From: Actinomycetes bacterium | GTDB lineage: Bacteria > Actinomycetota > Actinomycetes > Actinomycetales > Cellulomonadaceae | Assembly (NCBI GenBank): GCA_023424135.1 | Contig: JAFAEH010000187.1 | Location: forward strand, 1-56,845 | Length of the DNA: 56,845 nucleotides | Direction of reading: 5' to 3' | In this document: one piece after another, positions 33,010 through 42,978 of the stretch | Numbering within the stretch: the first letter of the stretch is position 1 | Layout of the letters: each line of letters opens with the position of its first letter | Program-made: the position numbers and the translations under genes | The notes under the pieces: model-generated | The model's input: only the letters and a program-made list of their open reading frames with translations | Databases searched by the model: none | What the model was told of the DNA's origin: nothing

Positions 33010-34097
33010 ACCTGCGCGTGAGCGCGGGCGGCGTCCGACCAGCGGTACCGGGACGCCGCGGCGTGGGCCGCGTCGCGCGCGGCGACGCGGTCCCGCGCGA
33101 GCGCGCTGGTCAGCCCGTCCGCGATCCCGTCGACGTCGAGCGGGTCGACGAGCGTGCCGGCAGCTCCCACGACCTCCGCCATGGACGTCCCGCGTGACGT
33201 CACGACGGGCACGCCGTGGGCCATCGCCTCGAGGACGGGCATGCCGAAACCCTCCCAGGTCGAGCAGAACGCGAACACGTCGGCTCCGGCGTACGCCACC
33301 TGCAGGTCGTGGTCGGTGAGACGACCGACGACGCGCACCGTCCCCTCGGGCGCGTCCGCCACGGCCTCGGCGACGTCCTGGGCCTCGGCCCCCCAGCCGG
33401 CGGGGCCTGCCAGCACGAGGTCGTGCGTCGCGGCCGCGGAGCGCGCGAACGCGCGCACGAGGCGGGCGACGTTCTTGCGCGGCTCGAGGGTGCCGCACCA
33501 GAGCACATACGGGCGCCGCACGCCGTGGCGCTCGCGCCAGGCGACGACCTCTCCGGGATCCACCTGCACGGCCCGTACACCGTGCGGGACGACGACGACA
33601 CGCGCGTCGTCGACACCCGCGTCGACGACGTCGCGCCGGGTCGCCTCGGACGGGACGACGACCCGTGCGGCCTCGCCACGAACCACGTCGAGCGCACGCG
33701 TGAAGAAGCGCACGCCGTGCGGCGTGAAGTGCGCCGGTTCGCGGAGGAAGGCGAGGTCGTGCACGGTCACCACGAGGGGCCGACGCGTGCCCGGCACCGC
33801 CCATGTCGATGCGTGCACCACCTGCGTCCCGGGCACGTCCCACTCCGCGCGCGGCAGCCGCAGCCTGTCCCAGGAGGCGTAGAGCGCTCGACGCGGCAGT
33901 CGCGCGTGCACGACCCGCCCGGTCGGCGGCGTGGCTGCACGTCCCGCCGCACCGTGCCGCGCGGCCAGTCCGACGACGTCGACGTCCGTGAGGTCCGCGA
34001 GCGCCGCGAGCAGCTCGACGACGTACGTCCCCGACCCGCCGGGCACCGGCTGCCAGCACTGCTCGACCGTCATCGTCACGCGCACCGATCCGCTCAC
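32988..34097 (-). CDS. GT4-family glycosyltransferase
   Basis: The protein has 369 residues from a GTG start. The opening VEQCWQPVPGGSGTYVVELL is the GT4 acceptor-binding loop, YVLWCGTLEPRKNVARLVRA near 193 the donor region, and STWEGFGMPVLEAMAHGVPV near 280 the EX7E loop. This EPRKN group includes mannosyl and rhamnosyl transferases. On the minus strand TAGGCT (34110-34105) sits seven bases before the GTG, so the message is probably leaderless. Its 3' end overlaps the DUF2142 gene by 22 bases. Confidence 0.9.
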   Translation of the reverse strand: MSGSVRVTMTVEQCWQPVPGGSGTYVVELLAALADLTDVDVVGLAARHGAAGRAATPPTGRVVHARLPRRALYASWDRLRLPRAEWDVPGTQVVHASTWAVPGTRRPLVVTVHDLAFLREPAHFTPHGVRFFTRALDVVRGEAARVVVPSEATRRDVVDAGVDDARVVVVPHGVRAVQVDPGEVVAWRERHGVRRPYVLWCGTLEPRKNVARLVRAFARSAAATHDLVLAGPAGWGAEAQDVAEAVADAPEGTVRVVGRLTDHDLQVAYAGADVFAFCSTWEGFGMPVLEAMAHGVPVVTSRGTSMAEVVGAAGTLVDPLDVDGIADGLTSALARDRVAARDAAHAAASRYRWSDAARAHAQVYRDVRG

Positions 34098-34121
34098 CGG
34101 GCGAGCCTAGACTCGTCGACC
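34098..34121. promoter_or_regulatory. 24-base divergent gap carrying two overlapping -10 boxes
   Basis: TAGGCT on the minus strand (34110-34105) and TAGACT on the plus strand (34108-34113) share the central CTAG-like bases. Each is 7-8 bases from a GTG start codon, so both genes should be made from leaderless transcripts that start almost at the same spot. Confidence 0.6.
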
Positions 34122-35120
34122 GTGAGAGCCGACGACCCGCGACGACGCGACCCCGACGTCACGGCGGTGGTGGTCGCGTGGAACGCCGAGCTCCGGCTCA
34201 CGGGGTGCCTCGACTCGCTCGCCGCGCAGACCGTCGGCGAGCGGCTCCAGGTGCTCGTCGTCGACAACGCGTCGGTGGACGGCACGGCCGCGCTGCTCGC
34301 GGCACGCCCCGACGTGCGGGTGCTGCGCACCGAGCGCAACCTCGGGTTCGCCGGCGGGCTGGCCGCGGCGGTCGATGCGACGAGCACGCCGTACCTCGTC
34401 CTGCTCAACGACGACGCCCGGTTCGCGCCCGACGCGGTCGAGCGGCTCCTGGCGGCCGTCGAGGCTCCCGACTCCTCCCGTGTGGGCGGCGTCACGGCCA
34501 AGGTGCTGCTGACGCGGCCGGACGCGCAGGGGCGGCGCCTGGTGAACTCCACGGGCAACGTGGTCGACGCGCGGGGCGCGGGGCAGGACCGCGACTGGCT
34601 CGCCGTCGACGGGCACGAGCGAGGAGGCCGGGACGTGTTCGGCGTCAACGGAGGTGCGTGCCTGCTGCGGCGCGACGCGGTGCTGGACGCGGGCGGGGTC
34701 GACGCCGAGCTGTTCCTCTACTACGAGGACACCGACCTGTCGTGGCGCATGCGGGCGCGTGGCTGGACCGTGCGGTACGCGGCCGACGCCGTCGCGGAGC
34801 ACGACCATGCGTCGAGCAGCGGCACGGGGTCGGCCACGTTCCGCTTCTACAACACCCGCAACAGCCTGCGTGTCGTCACGCGGCACGCGCCCTGGCGCAC
34901 GGTCGTGGTCGCCACCGCCCACCAGGCGGCAGGCCTGCTGCGCGCGCTGCTGCGCTCCGGCCCGCGCGAGGCGACCGTGCGCGCCCGGGTCCGCGCGTGG
35001 GCGTCCCACGTCGCTCGGCTTCCCCGCACCCTCGCCGAACGGCGCGCGACCTGGCGGGACGCGGTCGTCTCGCGCCACGACGCCATGACCGGACCTGCCC
35101 CTCGCGAGGACGCCGCATGA
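34122..35120 (+). CDS. GT2 glycosyltransferase, WbbL/rhamnosyltransferase-like
   Basis: The protein has 332 residues from the GTG at 34122. TAVVVAWNAELRLTGCLDSL, VLVVDNASVDGT, the RNLGFAGG block near 75 and VLLNDDARFAPDA are the WbbL-type start, with the DDA metal motif. VNGGACLLRRDAV and the FLYYEDTDLSWRMRARGW loop near 200 hold the catalytic ED pair. Mycobacterial WbbL puts rhamnose on lipid-linked GlcNAc in the same conserved chromosomal neighbourhood, so a rhamnosyltransferase is the best guess, given the rml genes. The C-terminal 80 residues are basic and helical. Confidence 0.86.
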   Translation: MRADDPRRRDPDVTAVVVAWNAELRLTGCLDSLAAQTVGERLQVLVVDNASVDGTAALLAARPDVRVLRTERNLGFAGGLAAAVDATSTPYLVLLNDDARFAPDAVERLLAAVEAPDSSRVGGVTAKVLLTRPDAQGRRLVNSTGNVVDARGAGQDRDWLAVDGHERGGRDVFGVNGGACLLRRDAVLDAGGVDAELFLYYEDTDLSWRMRARGWTVRYAADAVAEHDHASSSGTGSATFRFYNTRNSLRVVTRHAPWRTVVVATAHQAAGLLRALLRSGPREATVRARVRAWASHVARLPRTLAERRATWRDAVVSRHDAMTGPAPREDAA

Positions 35121-35171
35121 GGCGCGGACGCGCGTCCGGACGCCCCACGGGCAGCACACACCACCACCGGC

Positions 35172-35177
35172 TACGCT
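35172..35177 (+). promoter_or_regulatory. -10 box of the 800-residue transferase gene
   Basis: TACGCT at 35172-35177 fits the TANNNT pattern and predicts a leader of about 27 bases. The leader contains GGGAGG (35197-35202), nine bases before the GTG at 35212. Confidence 0.5.
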
Positions 35178-35211
35178 CAGTCCTCGTGCCACAGACGGGA
35201 GGTCCGCGCGC

Positions 35212-37614
35212 GTGCACGTGTGCTGCGTGATCACACCGACGACGGCACCGTGGGCGTACGCGTCCGTGCGCGCGCTGCGTCGCCAGGACCCGGACGCCAC
35301 GGTGCACGTCCTTGATCCCGCGGGCTGCTGGGCGGGCCCGCCGGACGTCGAGCTCCTGAGCCCGGCGGACATCGGCGTGGACGCGCGGCTGCTGCACGAG
35401 GCCGCCGTGCTGGCGGACACCGTCCCGCTCGCGGACTGGCTGCTGCCACGGCTGCTGCACGCTCTCGTCCGACGCCACGGCACGGTCATCCATCTCGGGG
35501 CCGGCATGATCCCGGTCGGGTCGCTGCGTCCCCTCGTCGAGGACGCCGACGCCTCCGGGACCGTCGTGGTGCCCCGCGGAACCGGCCTGCCGCCCGACGA
35601 CGGACTGTCCCCCGGACCGCTGGACCTGCAGTCGGCCGGCCCGTACCACACAGCACTCATGACCTGGGGGACGGCGGCGCTCGACGTGCTCGACGACTGG
35701 GTCGAGCAGTCCGACCCCGGACGGCAGACCCCCTGGCAGACGGCCGTGGCGCTCCGCGCGCCACGCATGCAGCCGCACTGGAGCGTCGTGTCCCGCTGGA
35801 ACGTCGACGACGAGAGCCACGTCGAGCAGGGGCCCGACGGCTGGACGCTCGACGGCCGTCCCGTGACCGCGGTCGACCTGACGACTGCGGACGAGACCCG
35901 GCCGTGGCTGCTGTCACGGCTCGACGCGCACGTGGCGCGCGCCCGCCTCTCGGCCCACCCCCACCTCCGCGCGCTGGTGGCCCGGACCGCTGACGAGATC
36001 ACCGCGGTCGGACCGATGACGACAGGTCTGCTCGACCGCACGAGCACCGGGCTGCCGGTCCTCGGACCGGTACGGCGCGCCTACCGGGTGGGGATCACCG
36101 CGAGCCGCACCACCGGCTCACCGCCGCCGCCCGACCCGTTCGACCCCGCCGAGGGCGAGGCGTTCGACGCCTGGCTCGACGCCCCAGCTCCCGGCGCCGC
36201 ACCGCTGTCGCGCTACCTGCAGGCCCTGTACCTCGAGCGCGAGGACCTGCGCCGACGGCTTCCGCTGGTGCCCGGGCCTGACACGCGGCGGTTCCTGGGC
36301 TGGGTCGAGACGCACGCGCGCGACGAGGGCGGTGCTGCCGAGCACGTCGAACGCGGACTGCGCCACGCACATGCGCAGCTCGACCGGCACGACGCCGACG
36401 CGGGGTGGCGCGCCTTCGCGGCCCGGGCAGCGGGTCTGCCCGGCCGTCCGCGCGGTGTGAACGTCGTCGGCTACCTGCGCGGTGAGCTCGGCATCGGGGA
36501 GGCCGCGCGGCTCAGCCTCGCAGCCCTGCGAGACGCCGGTGTGCCGACCTCGACGACAGCCGTCGACACGGGCCTGCAGTCCCGGCAGCGCGATCACGAC
36601 GACGATGCCGAGGGCGCCGTGGTCCGCGCGGTCTCGCTGCTGTGCGTCAACGCCGACCAGGTCGGCGCGGTGCTCGAGTCCCTGCCCGTCCTGGACCGCA
36701 CGACGTACCGGATCGGCCAGTGGTACTGGGAGATCGAGGAGTTCCCCGCCTCGCAGCGCGGAGGGCTCGGCCACGTCGACGAGGTGTGGGTCGCGACGGA
36801 CTTCGTCCGTGACGCGATCGCAGCACACACCACGGTCCCCGTCCTGACCATGCCGCCGCCGCTGCCGCAGCGCGGGCAGCCCACGACGTTGACGCGCACG
36901 GACCTCGGGCTGCCGGACGACCGTCCCGTCGTGCTGTTCTCGTTCGACTACCTGAGCACGCTCGAGCGCAAGAACCCCCTCGACCTCGTCGAGGCGTTCC
37001 GGCGGGCGTTCGCGCCGGACGAGGGACCGCTGCTCGTGCTCAAGTCGCTCAACGCCGAACGTCGGGTCGACGACGCCGAGCGGCTGCGCCTGCGGGTCGC
37101 CGGCGAGCCGGACGTCCTGCTCATCGAGGAGTACCTGGCCCCCGAGCGCCGTGACGCCCTCGTGCAGCTGTGCGACGTGTACGCGTCGCTGCACCGGTCG
37201 GAGGGACTCGGTCTGACGATGGCCGAGGCGATGGCGTGGGGCCGACCGGTCGTCGCCACCGGCTACAGCGGCAACATGTCCTTCATGACGCCCGAGAACT
37301 CGTACCTCGTGCCATGGACACCCACGCACGTGCCGGCCCACAGCGAGCCGTACCCGCAGGGAGCCGTGTGGGCGCAGCCGGACCTCGATGCCGCGGCCGC
37401 GCTGCTGCGCGAGGCCGTCGAGGACACCGCCGGGGCAGCGGTGCGTGGCTCGCGCGCGGCCCGCGACATCCGCGAGCTGCACGGGCTGACACCGGCGGGC
37501 GAGCGGATGGCCGCCCGGCTCGGCCAGATCGAGTCGCTCGTCCCGCGCGCACGGTGGCGGGCGCGAGCACGTCGGGTCACCGGCGCGGTCGGTCGGGCGT
37601 TGCCCGGGCACTGA
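35212..37614 (+). CDS. Two-part glycosyltransferase: GT-A-like N-terminal domain plus GT4
   Basis: The protein has 800 residues from a GTG, with GGGAGG nine bases upstream. Residues 1-about 250 open HVCCVITPTTAPWAYASVRALR and contain GTVIHLGAGMIPV, resembling a GT-A fold that reads a nucleotide donor, but no DXD motif is clear. A poorly recognisable linker covers about 255-410. Residues about 412-785 are GT4: VVGYLRGELGIGEAARLSLA near 417, FSFDYLSTLERKNPLDLVEA near 577 and SLHRSEGLGLTMAEAMAWG near 660 with both loop glutamates. The GELGIGEAAR signature is typical of a GT4 group found in capsule and O-antigen loci. Whether the N-terminal domain is active is unknown. Confidence 0.82.
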   Translation: MHVCCVITPTTAPWAYASVRALRRQDPDATVHVLDPAGCWAGPPDVELLSPADIGVDARLLHEAAVLADTVPLADWLLPRLLHALVRRHGTVIHLGAGMIPVGSLRPLVEDADASGTVVVPRGTGLPPDDGLSPGPLDLQSAGPYHTALMTWGTAALDVLDDWVEQSDPGRQTPWQTAVALRAPRMQPHWSVVSRWNVDDESHVEQGPDGWTLDGRPVTAVDLTTADETRPWLLSRLDAHVARARLSAHPHLRALVARTADEITAVGPMTTGLLDRTSTGLPVLGPVRRAYRVGITASRTTGSPPPPDPFDPAEGEAFDAWLDAPAPGAAPLSRYLQALYLEREDLRRRLPLVPGPDTRRFLGWVETHARDEGGAAEHVERGLRHAHAQLDRHDADAGWRAFAARAAGLPGRPRGVNVVGYLRGELGIGEAARLSLAALRDAGVPTSTTAVDTGLQSRQRDHDDDAEGAVVRAVSLLCVNADQVGAVLESLPVLDRTTYRIGQWYWEIEEFPASQRGGLGHVDEVWVATDFVRDAIAAHTTVPVLTMPPPLPQRGQPTTLTRTDLGLPDDRPVVLFSFDYLSTLERKNPLDLVEAFRRAFAPDEGPLLVLKSLNAERRVDDAERLRLRVAGEPDVLLIEEYLAPERRDALVQLCDVYASLHRSEGLGLTMAEAMAWGRPVVATGYSGNMSFMTPENSYLVPWTPTHVPAHSEPYPQGAVWAQPDLDAAAALLREAVEDTAGAAVRGSRAARDIRELHGLTPAGERMAARLGQIESLVPRARWRARARRVTGAVGRALPGH

Positions 37615-37706
37615 CCGCCCGGGTCCGCCCGCCGCCGAGGACGCACGAGCAGGACCGGCCGTCACGACGCGTACCGACGCGCCCGCGGCAGGCTGCCGTC
37701 GGCAGG

Positions 37707-40199
37707 CTACGAGCTGGGGCCGATCACCCGCAGGATGCGACCCGTCGCACGACGCACGACCTCGCGCGGCCCCCCGGCGGCCAGGTACTGACGCGCCAGC
37801 GCGACGTCGTCGCGCAGCCGCGGGCGCGTGCGCCGGTACTCACGCGCGGTCGCCGGAGCCTCGCCCAGCGCGACGGCCAGGTCGACCGCGCGCCTCGGGA
37901 AGCGGCAGAACTCCACGAGCGGGCGCAGCACCGAACGCCAGCGGTATGCCTCGGCGAACGAGGCGATGGCGGTGCGGGCGGCGGCCGCGGCGTCGGAGTC
38001 GTAGAGCATCTCCTCGAGCGCCGTGGCCAGCGCGTCGACGTCCTCCTGCGGGACGACGCGACCCAGCCCGTGCTCCGCGATGAGGTCACCGAACGTGTCA
38101 CCGCCGGTCGCGACGATCGGCAGCGACGCCCACAGGTAGTCGAGGATGCGGGTGCGGAACGAGAAGGTCGTCTCGATGTGCCGGAAGTGGGTCGAGACAC
38201 CCACGTCGGCGTCGAGCAGGTAGTCGGCGCGCTCGGTGTACGGGACCCAGCCGTGGTTGAAGAACACGTGGGTACCGGCCAGCCCCAGCTCGTCGGCGAG
38301 CTGGCGCGTCTCCCAGGCCATGCGCATGTCGGGCACCCCGGGGTTCGGGTGCTTCATCCCCATGAAGTACAGGCGGACGTCGGGGTGGTCGACCCGGAGC
38401 TTGTCCACCGCACGCAGCAGCGTCAGCGGGTCGAACCAGTTGTAGACGCCGCCACCCCAGATGATGACCTTGTCGTCAGGGCCGATGCCGTCCACGACAC
38501 CGCGGATCGCCGAGCGGCGCTGCACGGGAGGCTCGTCCGGGACTCCGAAGGGGACGACCGTGATGAGCGAGTCGAGGCTCGCGTCCTCGTCGTAGACGGC
38601 AGGGTTGACCCGCCCCTGGCCCGCGAGCTGGCCGAGCCAGAAGTCCCGCTGCTTCTCCGAGGCGCACAGCAGCAGGTCCGCCCGTCGCAGCTGCTCGTTC
38701 AGCGCGCGCGTGGTCTCGCGGACGGCCAGGATGCGACCGCCCGGGCCGAGGTCACGGGCCTGCTCGAGCTGCTCGAGGTGCATCGGGTCGTAGACGTCCG
38801 CGACGATGATCTTCGCGCTGGCCTTCAGCCACGGCGCCGCCTCGAGCAGGAACCCCTGGAAGATGATGACGTCTGCCCACTCGGTCTCCTGCTCGAGCCC
38901 GCGTCCCGACGCGTGCGCGACGTGGAAGCCGTTCCCCGGGACCTGGACGCCTGCGGTCGACACCAGCCGGACGTCGTGCTCGTCCGACAGCACCCGGGCG
39001 ATCTCCCACGCACGGATCGCGGGCCCCGCCATCCGCTCGAGCAACGGCTCGCCCGTGACGACGAGTACCCGCTGCCCGGAGACGAAGTGCCGGTCGATCC
39101 CGAACGCCTCGACCAGCTGCCGGTGCGCCGTGAGGTACGACGGGTAACCGTAGGCAGGCTCGATCGCGTGGCGGAACAGCGGGAAGAGCTCGCGGTCGGT
39201 CCGTCGCCGGCGCGCCTGGAGGTCCTTGCGGTCGCGCGCGAGGGTCTCCAGGTGCTCGACGAGGTAGTCGATGGCCCACGGGCCCGTCAGCGCCATCTTG
39301 GGCACCTCGACGGTCTCCTGCTCGTCGCCGCCGGGCGAGCGCTGCAGGTCCAGCACCGAGGTGTCGGTCTCGGTGCGCGCGACGGAGCGGCGCACCGCGA
39401 GCGCCATCGCGGCGGGCAGAGCGCGCGCCAGCGACTCGTCGTCGAGGTTCTTGTACATCGACATCAGCGCGTTGCGCTCGAGGAGGTAGGACTCGCGGTA
39501 GCTGCCGAACTTCTTCATCGTCACGTGGTGCTTGTGGAACGCCACGGACCGCGGCTCGTAGCGCACGCGGTAGCCCAGCAGGTTGAGCCGCCAGCCCAGG
39601 TCGACGTCCTCGTAGAACATGAAGAAGCGTTCGTCGAAGCCGCCGACCTCGCGGAACACCGCGGTCGGCATGACGGTGGCCGCACCGGTCGCGAACAGCA
39701 CGTCCTTCGGCTCGTCGAACTCCGCCGAGTCCGCGCGACCGACCTCACGCTTGTAACCCATGCCGTACCAGGTCAGCGAGCCGTCGACGTAGTCGATCGT
39801 CCGCCCCTCCCAGTCAAGGACCTTGCTGGCGACGGCACCGATCGTCGCGTCCTGCTCGAGCGTCGCCACGGCAGCCGTGACCCACTGCGCGTCGGGCCGG
39901 GCGTCGTTGTTGAGGAACGCCACGTACTGACCCGTCGCGTGGGAGACCCCCAGGTTGCAGCCACCCGCGAACCCGGTGTTGGCCCCTGCCTCGACGACGA
40001 CCGCCTCGGGGACGGCGGCCGCGATCCGCTCGGCGCTGCCGTCACCCGAGTCGTTGTCGATGACGACCAGCTCGAGGAGCTCGGACGGCCAGTCCATCTG
40101 CTGCAGGTGCTGCAGGCAGGTGATCGTGTCCTCGGCGCCCCGGTAGTTGACCAGGACGACACTGACGACCCCTGTGCGCGGCGCGCCCGGTTCCTTCAC
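37707..40199 (-). CDS. Bifunctional GT2-GT4 glycosyltransferase
   Basis: The protein has 830 residues from the GTG at 40199, which overlaps the stop of the upstream gene (GTGA). Residues about 10-255 are a WbbL-like GT2 domain: VSVVLVNYRGAEDTITCLQ, VVIDNDSGDGS, FLNNDARPDAQW and FMFYEDVDLGWRLNLLGY. Residues about 385-800 are GT4-like, with VLVVTGEPLLERMAGPAIRA, IIWGGGVYNWFDPLTLLRAV near 585 and a late glycine-rich donor loop. Two sugars could be added in series by one chain, giving an alternating linkage. It follows the two Gmd-type genes on one operon, so a GDP-deoxyhexose donor is plausible for one domain. Confidence 0.86.
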   Translation of the reverse strand: MKEPGAPRTGVVSVVLVNYRGAEDTITCLQHLQQMDWPSELLELVVIDNDSGDGSAERIAAAVPEAVVVEAGANTGFAGGCNLGVSHATGQYVAFLNNDARPDAQWVTAAVATLEQDATIGAVASKVLDWEGRTIDYVDGSLTWYGMGYKREVGRADSAEFDEPKDVLFATGAATVMPTAVFREVGGFDERFFMFYEDVDLGWRLNLLGYRVRYEPRSVAFHKHHVTMKKFGSYRESYLLERNALMSMYKNLDDESLARALPAAMALAVRRSVARTETDTSVLDLQRSPGGDEQETVEVPKMALTGPWAIDYLVEHLETLARDRKDLQARRRRTDRELFPLFRHAIEPAYGYPSYLTAHRQLVEAFGIDRHFVSGQRVLVVTGEPLLERMAGPAIRAWEIARVLSDEHDVRLVSTAGVQVPGNGFHVAHASGRGLEQETEWADVIIFQGFLLEAAPWLKASAKIIVADVYDPMHLEQLEQARDLGPGGRILAVRETTRALNEQLRRADLLLCASEKQRDFWLGQLAGQGRVNPAVYDEDASLDSLITVVPFGVPDEPPVQRRSAIRGVVDGIGPDDKVIIWGGGVYNWFDPLTLLRAVDKLRVDHPDVRLYFMGMKHPNPGVPDMRMAWETRQLADELGLAGTHVFFNHGWVPYTERADYLLDADVGVSTHFRHIETTFSFRTRILDYLWASLPIVATGGDTFGDLIAEHGLGRVVPQEDVDALATALEEMLYDSDAAAAARTAIASFAEAYRWRSVLRPLVEFCRFPRRAVDLAVALGEAPATAREYRRTRPRLRDDVALARQYLAAGGPREVVRRATGRILRVIGPSS

Positions 40200-41167
40200 T
40201 CCGACCCCCTCAGCAGTGCCACGTCGTGGTCGACCATGCGACCCACCAGCTCCTCGAACGTGATCGTCGGCGCCCACCCGAGCTCCTCGCGCAGCCGCGA
40301 CGCGTCGCCGACGATCTGCGAGGGGTCCGCCGGGCGCACGAACGCCGGATCCACCTCGACATGCGCGCGCCAGTCCTCGATGCCGACCCGGGCGAACGCC
40401 GCGGCGACGAACTCACCGACCGAGTGCGCGACCCCCGTGGCCACGACGTAGTCGTCGGCGCTCGCGTGGCGCGCGACCCTCACCATCGCGTCGACGTAGT
40501 CGGGTGCCCAGCCCCAGTCGCGGCGGGCGTCGAGGTTGCCCAGCGCGAGCGTGCCACCGCCCTCGTGGGCGATCCGCGCCGCCGCCGCCGTGATCTTGCG
40601 CGTGACGAACGCGGTCGGCCGCAGGGGCGACTCGTGGTTGTACAGCACGACGCCCGACACCCCGAGCCCACGACGTCGGTACACGTCGGCCATGAGGTGC
40701 GCGTAGGCCTTCGCGGCGCCGTACGGGGACACCGGGCGCACCCGGACCTGCTCGTCCTGCGGCGCCGTCTCAGGCTCGCCGAAGATCTCGGCGCTCGACG
40801 CCTGCACCACGCGCACGGCCCGCCCCGACGCCTGCTGGGCCCGGTACGCCGCCTCGTAGACCGCCACCGCCCCCAGGCCCGACACCGCGCCCGTCTCGAC
40901 GGGGTGCTCCCAGGAGTACGCGACCGAGCTGATGCCTCCGAGGTTGTAGACCTCGTCGGGCCCCACGTCCCTGACCACGGAGGCCAGCAGGGCGGCGTCG
41001 GTCAGGTCGCCGACGTGCAGGTGCGTACCCTCGGGCAGCGCGGCGCGCACGACACCCAGGTCGTCCTCGGCGCGCACGAGCCCGTGCACCTCGACGTCCT
41101 CGCCACGCAGCCGTCGCGCCAGCAGCGTGCCGTCCTGTCCGGAGATCCCGGTGATCAGAGAGCGCAA
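40196..41167 (-). CDS. Gmd-like GDP-sugar dehydratase or reductase, second copy
   Basis: The protein has 323 residues from a TTG at 41167, two bases after the stop of the upstream gmd; a GGTGGG stretch sits nine bases before it. SLITGISGQDGTLLARRL is the Gmd-type cofactor loop, ASSAEIFG the serine block, SPYGAAK the YXXXK pair, NLDARRDWGWAPDYVDAM and AFVTRKI are also Gmd-specific. This is clearly a paralogue of the gene at 41170. In such pairs the second enzyme can be a Gmd isozyme or the 4-reductase that makes GDP-D-rhamnose or GDP-6-deoxy-talose; the sequence favours the dehydratase fold and cannot decide the product. Confidence 0.82.
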   Translation of the reverse strand: MRSLITGISGQDGTLLARRLRGEDVEVHGLVRAEDDLGVVRAALPEGTHLHVGDLTDAALLASVVRDVGPDEVYNLGGISSVAYSWEHPVETGAVSGLGAVAVYEAAYRAQQASGRAVRVVQASSAEIFGEPETAPQDEQVRVRPVSPYGAAKAYAHLMADVYRRRGLGVSGVVLYNHESPLRPTAFVTRKITAAAARIAHEGGGTLALGNLDARRDWGWAPDYVDAMVRVARHASADDYVVATGVAHSVGEFVAAAFARVGIEDWRAHVEVDPAFVRPADPSQIVGDASRLREELGWAPTITFEELVGRMVDHDVALLRGSE

Positions 41168-41169
41168 GG

Positions 41170-42156
<987 letters not shown>

Positions 42157-42285
42157 GGGAGATCCTCGAATCGGTGTCACGAAGCGCAGGGCGGGTGCCC
42201 CGACGCAGCCTACCGACTGCCCCTGTCCGGTGTGACGCCCTGCCGCACCAGAGCCTTGCGGGACAGGCCGACCTATGATCGACCG
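42157..42285. promoter_or_regulatory. Divergent promoters between gmd and the FkbM-like gene
   Basis: A 129-base gap. On the minus strand TAGGCT (42212-42207) gives gmd a leader of about 44 bases. On the plus strand TATGAT (42274-42279), a near-consensus -10 box, lies exactly six bases before the GTG at 42286, so the whole plus-strand block probably starts with a leaderless message. Confidence 0.6.
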
Positions 42286-42978
42286 GTGCCGGACCAACTC
42301 CACGTGTCTCCCGCCGCGAACCTCGAGGACGTCGTCCTCGCCCGCGCCCTGGCCGCCGTCCCCTCACCGCGTGCCCTCCTCGTCGGGGACCCGTCGTCCC
42401 GGCTCGCCGGTGCACTGCGTGGGCTCCTCGACGCCGGGTGGACCTGCGCGTTCCGCAGCGACGTGGACGCGCCCGTCGACGACAGCGCGGACCGGTCGAC
42501 GCTGCACGTGGCGCTGCTCACCGACCCGACGGTCCCGGGCAGGACGTCCGAGCTCGTGCGACTCACCCCCTGGGTCGTCGTCGTGGACTCGCCGCTGCTG
42601 GGGACGGCCCACGCACCCTGGCAGGACGAGCTCGACGCGGCGGGCTACGGGCTGGCCCACGCCGACGGCCTCAGCCGCTACTACGTCGCCGACGAGCACG
42701 AGGACCTGCGCGACGCGCTGTCGTACCCGGCCGGCCCGCGTGACGCGTACGTCACGGAGGAGGTCGTACGCCTGCGCAGGCAGGTCGACGCGCTGACCGA
42801 CGAGGTCGTGCGCTGGCGTGCGGCCGCCCTCGAGCGGTGGGCTGCCACCCCGCTGCCCGACGTCGTGAACGACACGCACGCGCAGGCGCTCGAGCGGGAG
42901 CTGGCAGCCGTGCGCCAGACACTGTCGTGGCGGATCACCGCGCCGCTGCGAGCCGTGCGCGGCAGGGGTGGTCGATGA
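42286..42978 (+). CDS. Degenerate FkbM-methyltransferase-like protein with coiled coil and SWRITAPLR tail
   Basis: The protein has 230 residues from the GTG at 42286. Residues 11-22 (ANLEDVVLARAL) match the usual FkbM opening, LRGLLDAGW the following helix, and about 95-137 (PWVVVVDSPLL, then DGLSRYYVADEH) the family's last beta strand and tail. The expected SAM glycine motif is replaced (VGDPSS) and the middle of the domain, including the usual KIDVEG block, is missing, so methyl transfer is unlikely. Residues about 157-185 look coiled-coil and 213-222 read LSWRITAPLR. Its stop overlaps the next GT4 start (ATGA). A scaffold or chain-length role is conceivable. Confidence 0.72.
   Translation: MPDQLHVSPAANLEDVVLARALAAVPSPRALLVGDPSSRLAGALRGLLDAGWTCAFRSDVDAPVDDSADRSTLHVALLTDPTVPGRTSELVRLTPWVVVVDSPLLGTAHAPWQDELDAAGYGLAHADGLSRYYVADEHEDLRDALSYPAGPRDAYVTEEVVRLRRQVDALTDEVVRWRAAALERWAATPLPDVVNDTHAQALERELAAVRQTLSWRITAPLRAVRGRGGR

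Noticed and set aside
37170..40451. An open frame of over 1000 codons on the plus strand.
   Set aside because: It is antisense to the GT2-GT4 gene, whose motifs are unmistakable, and has no recognisable domain.
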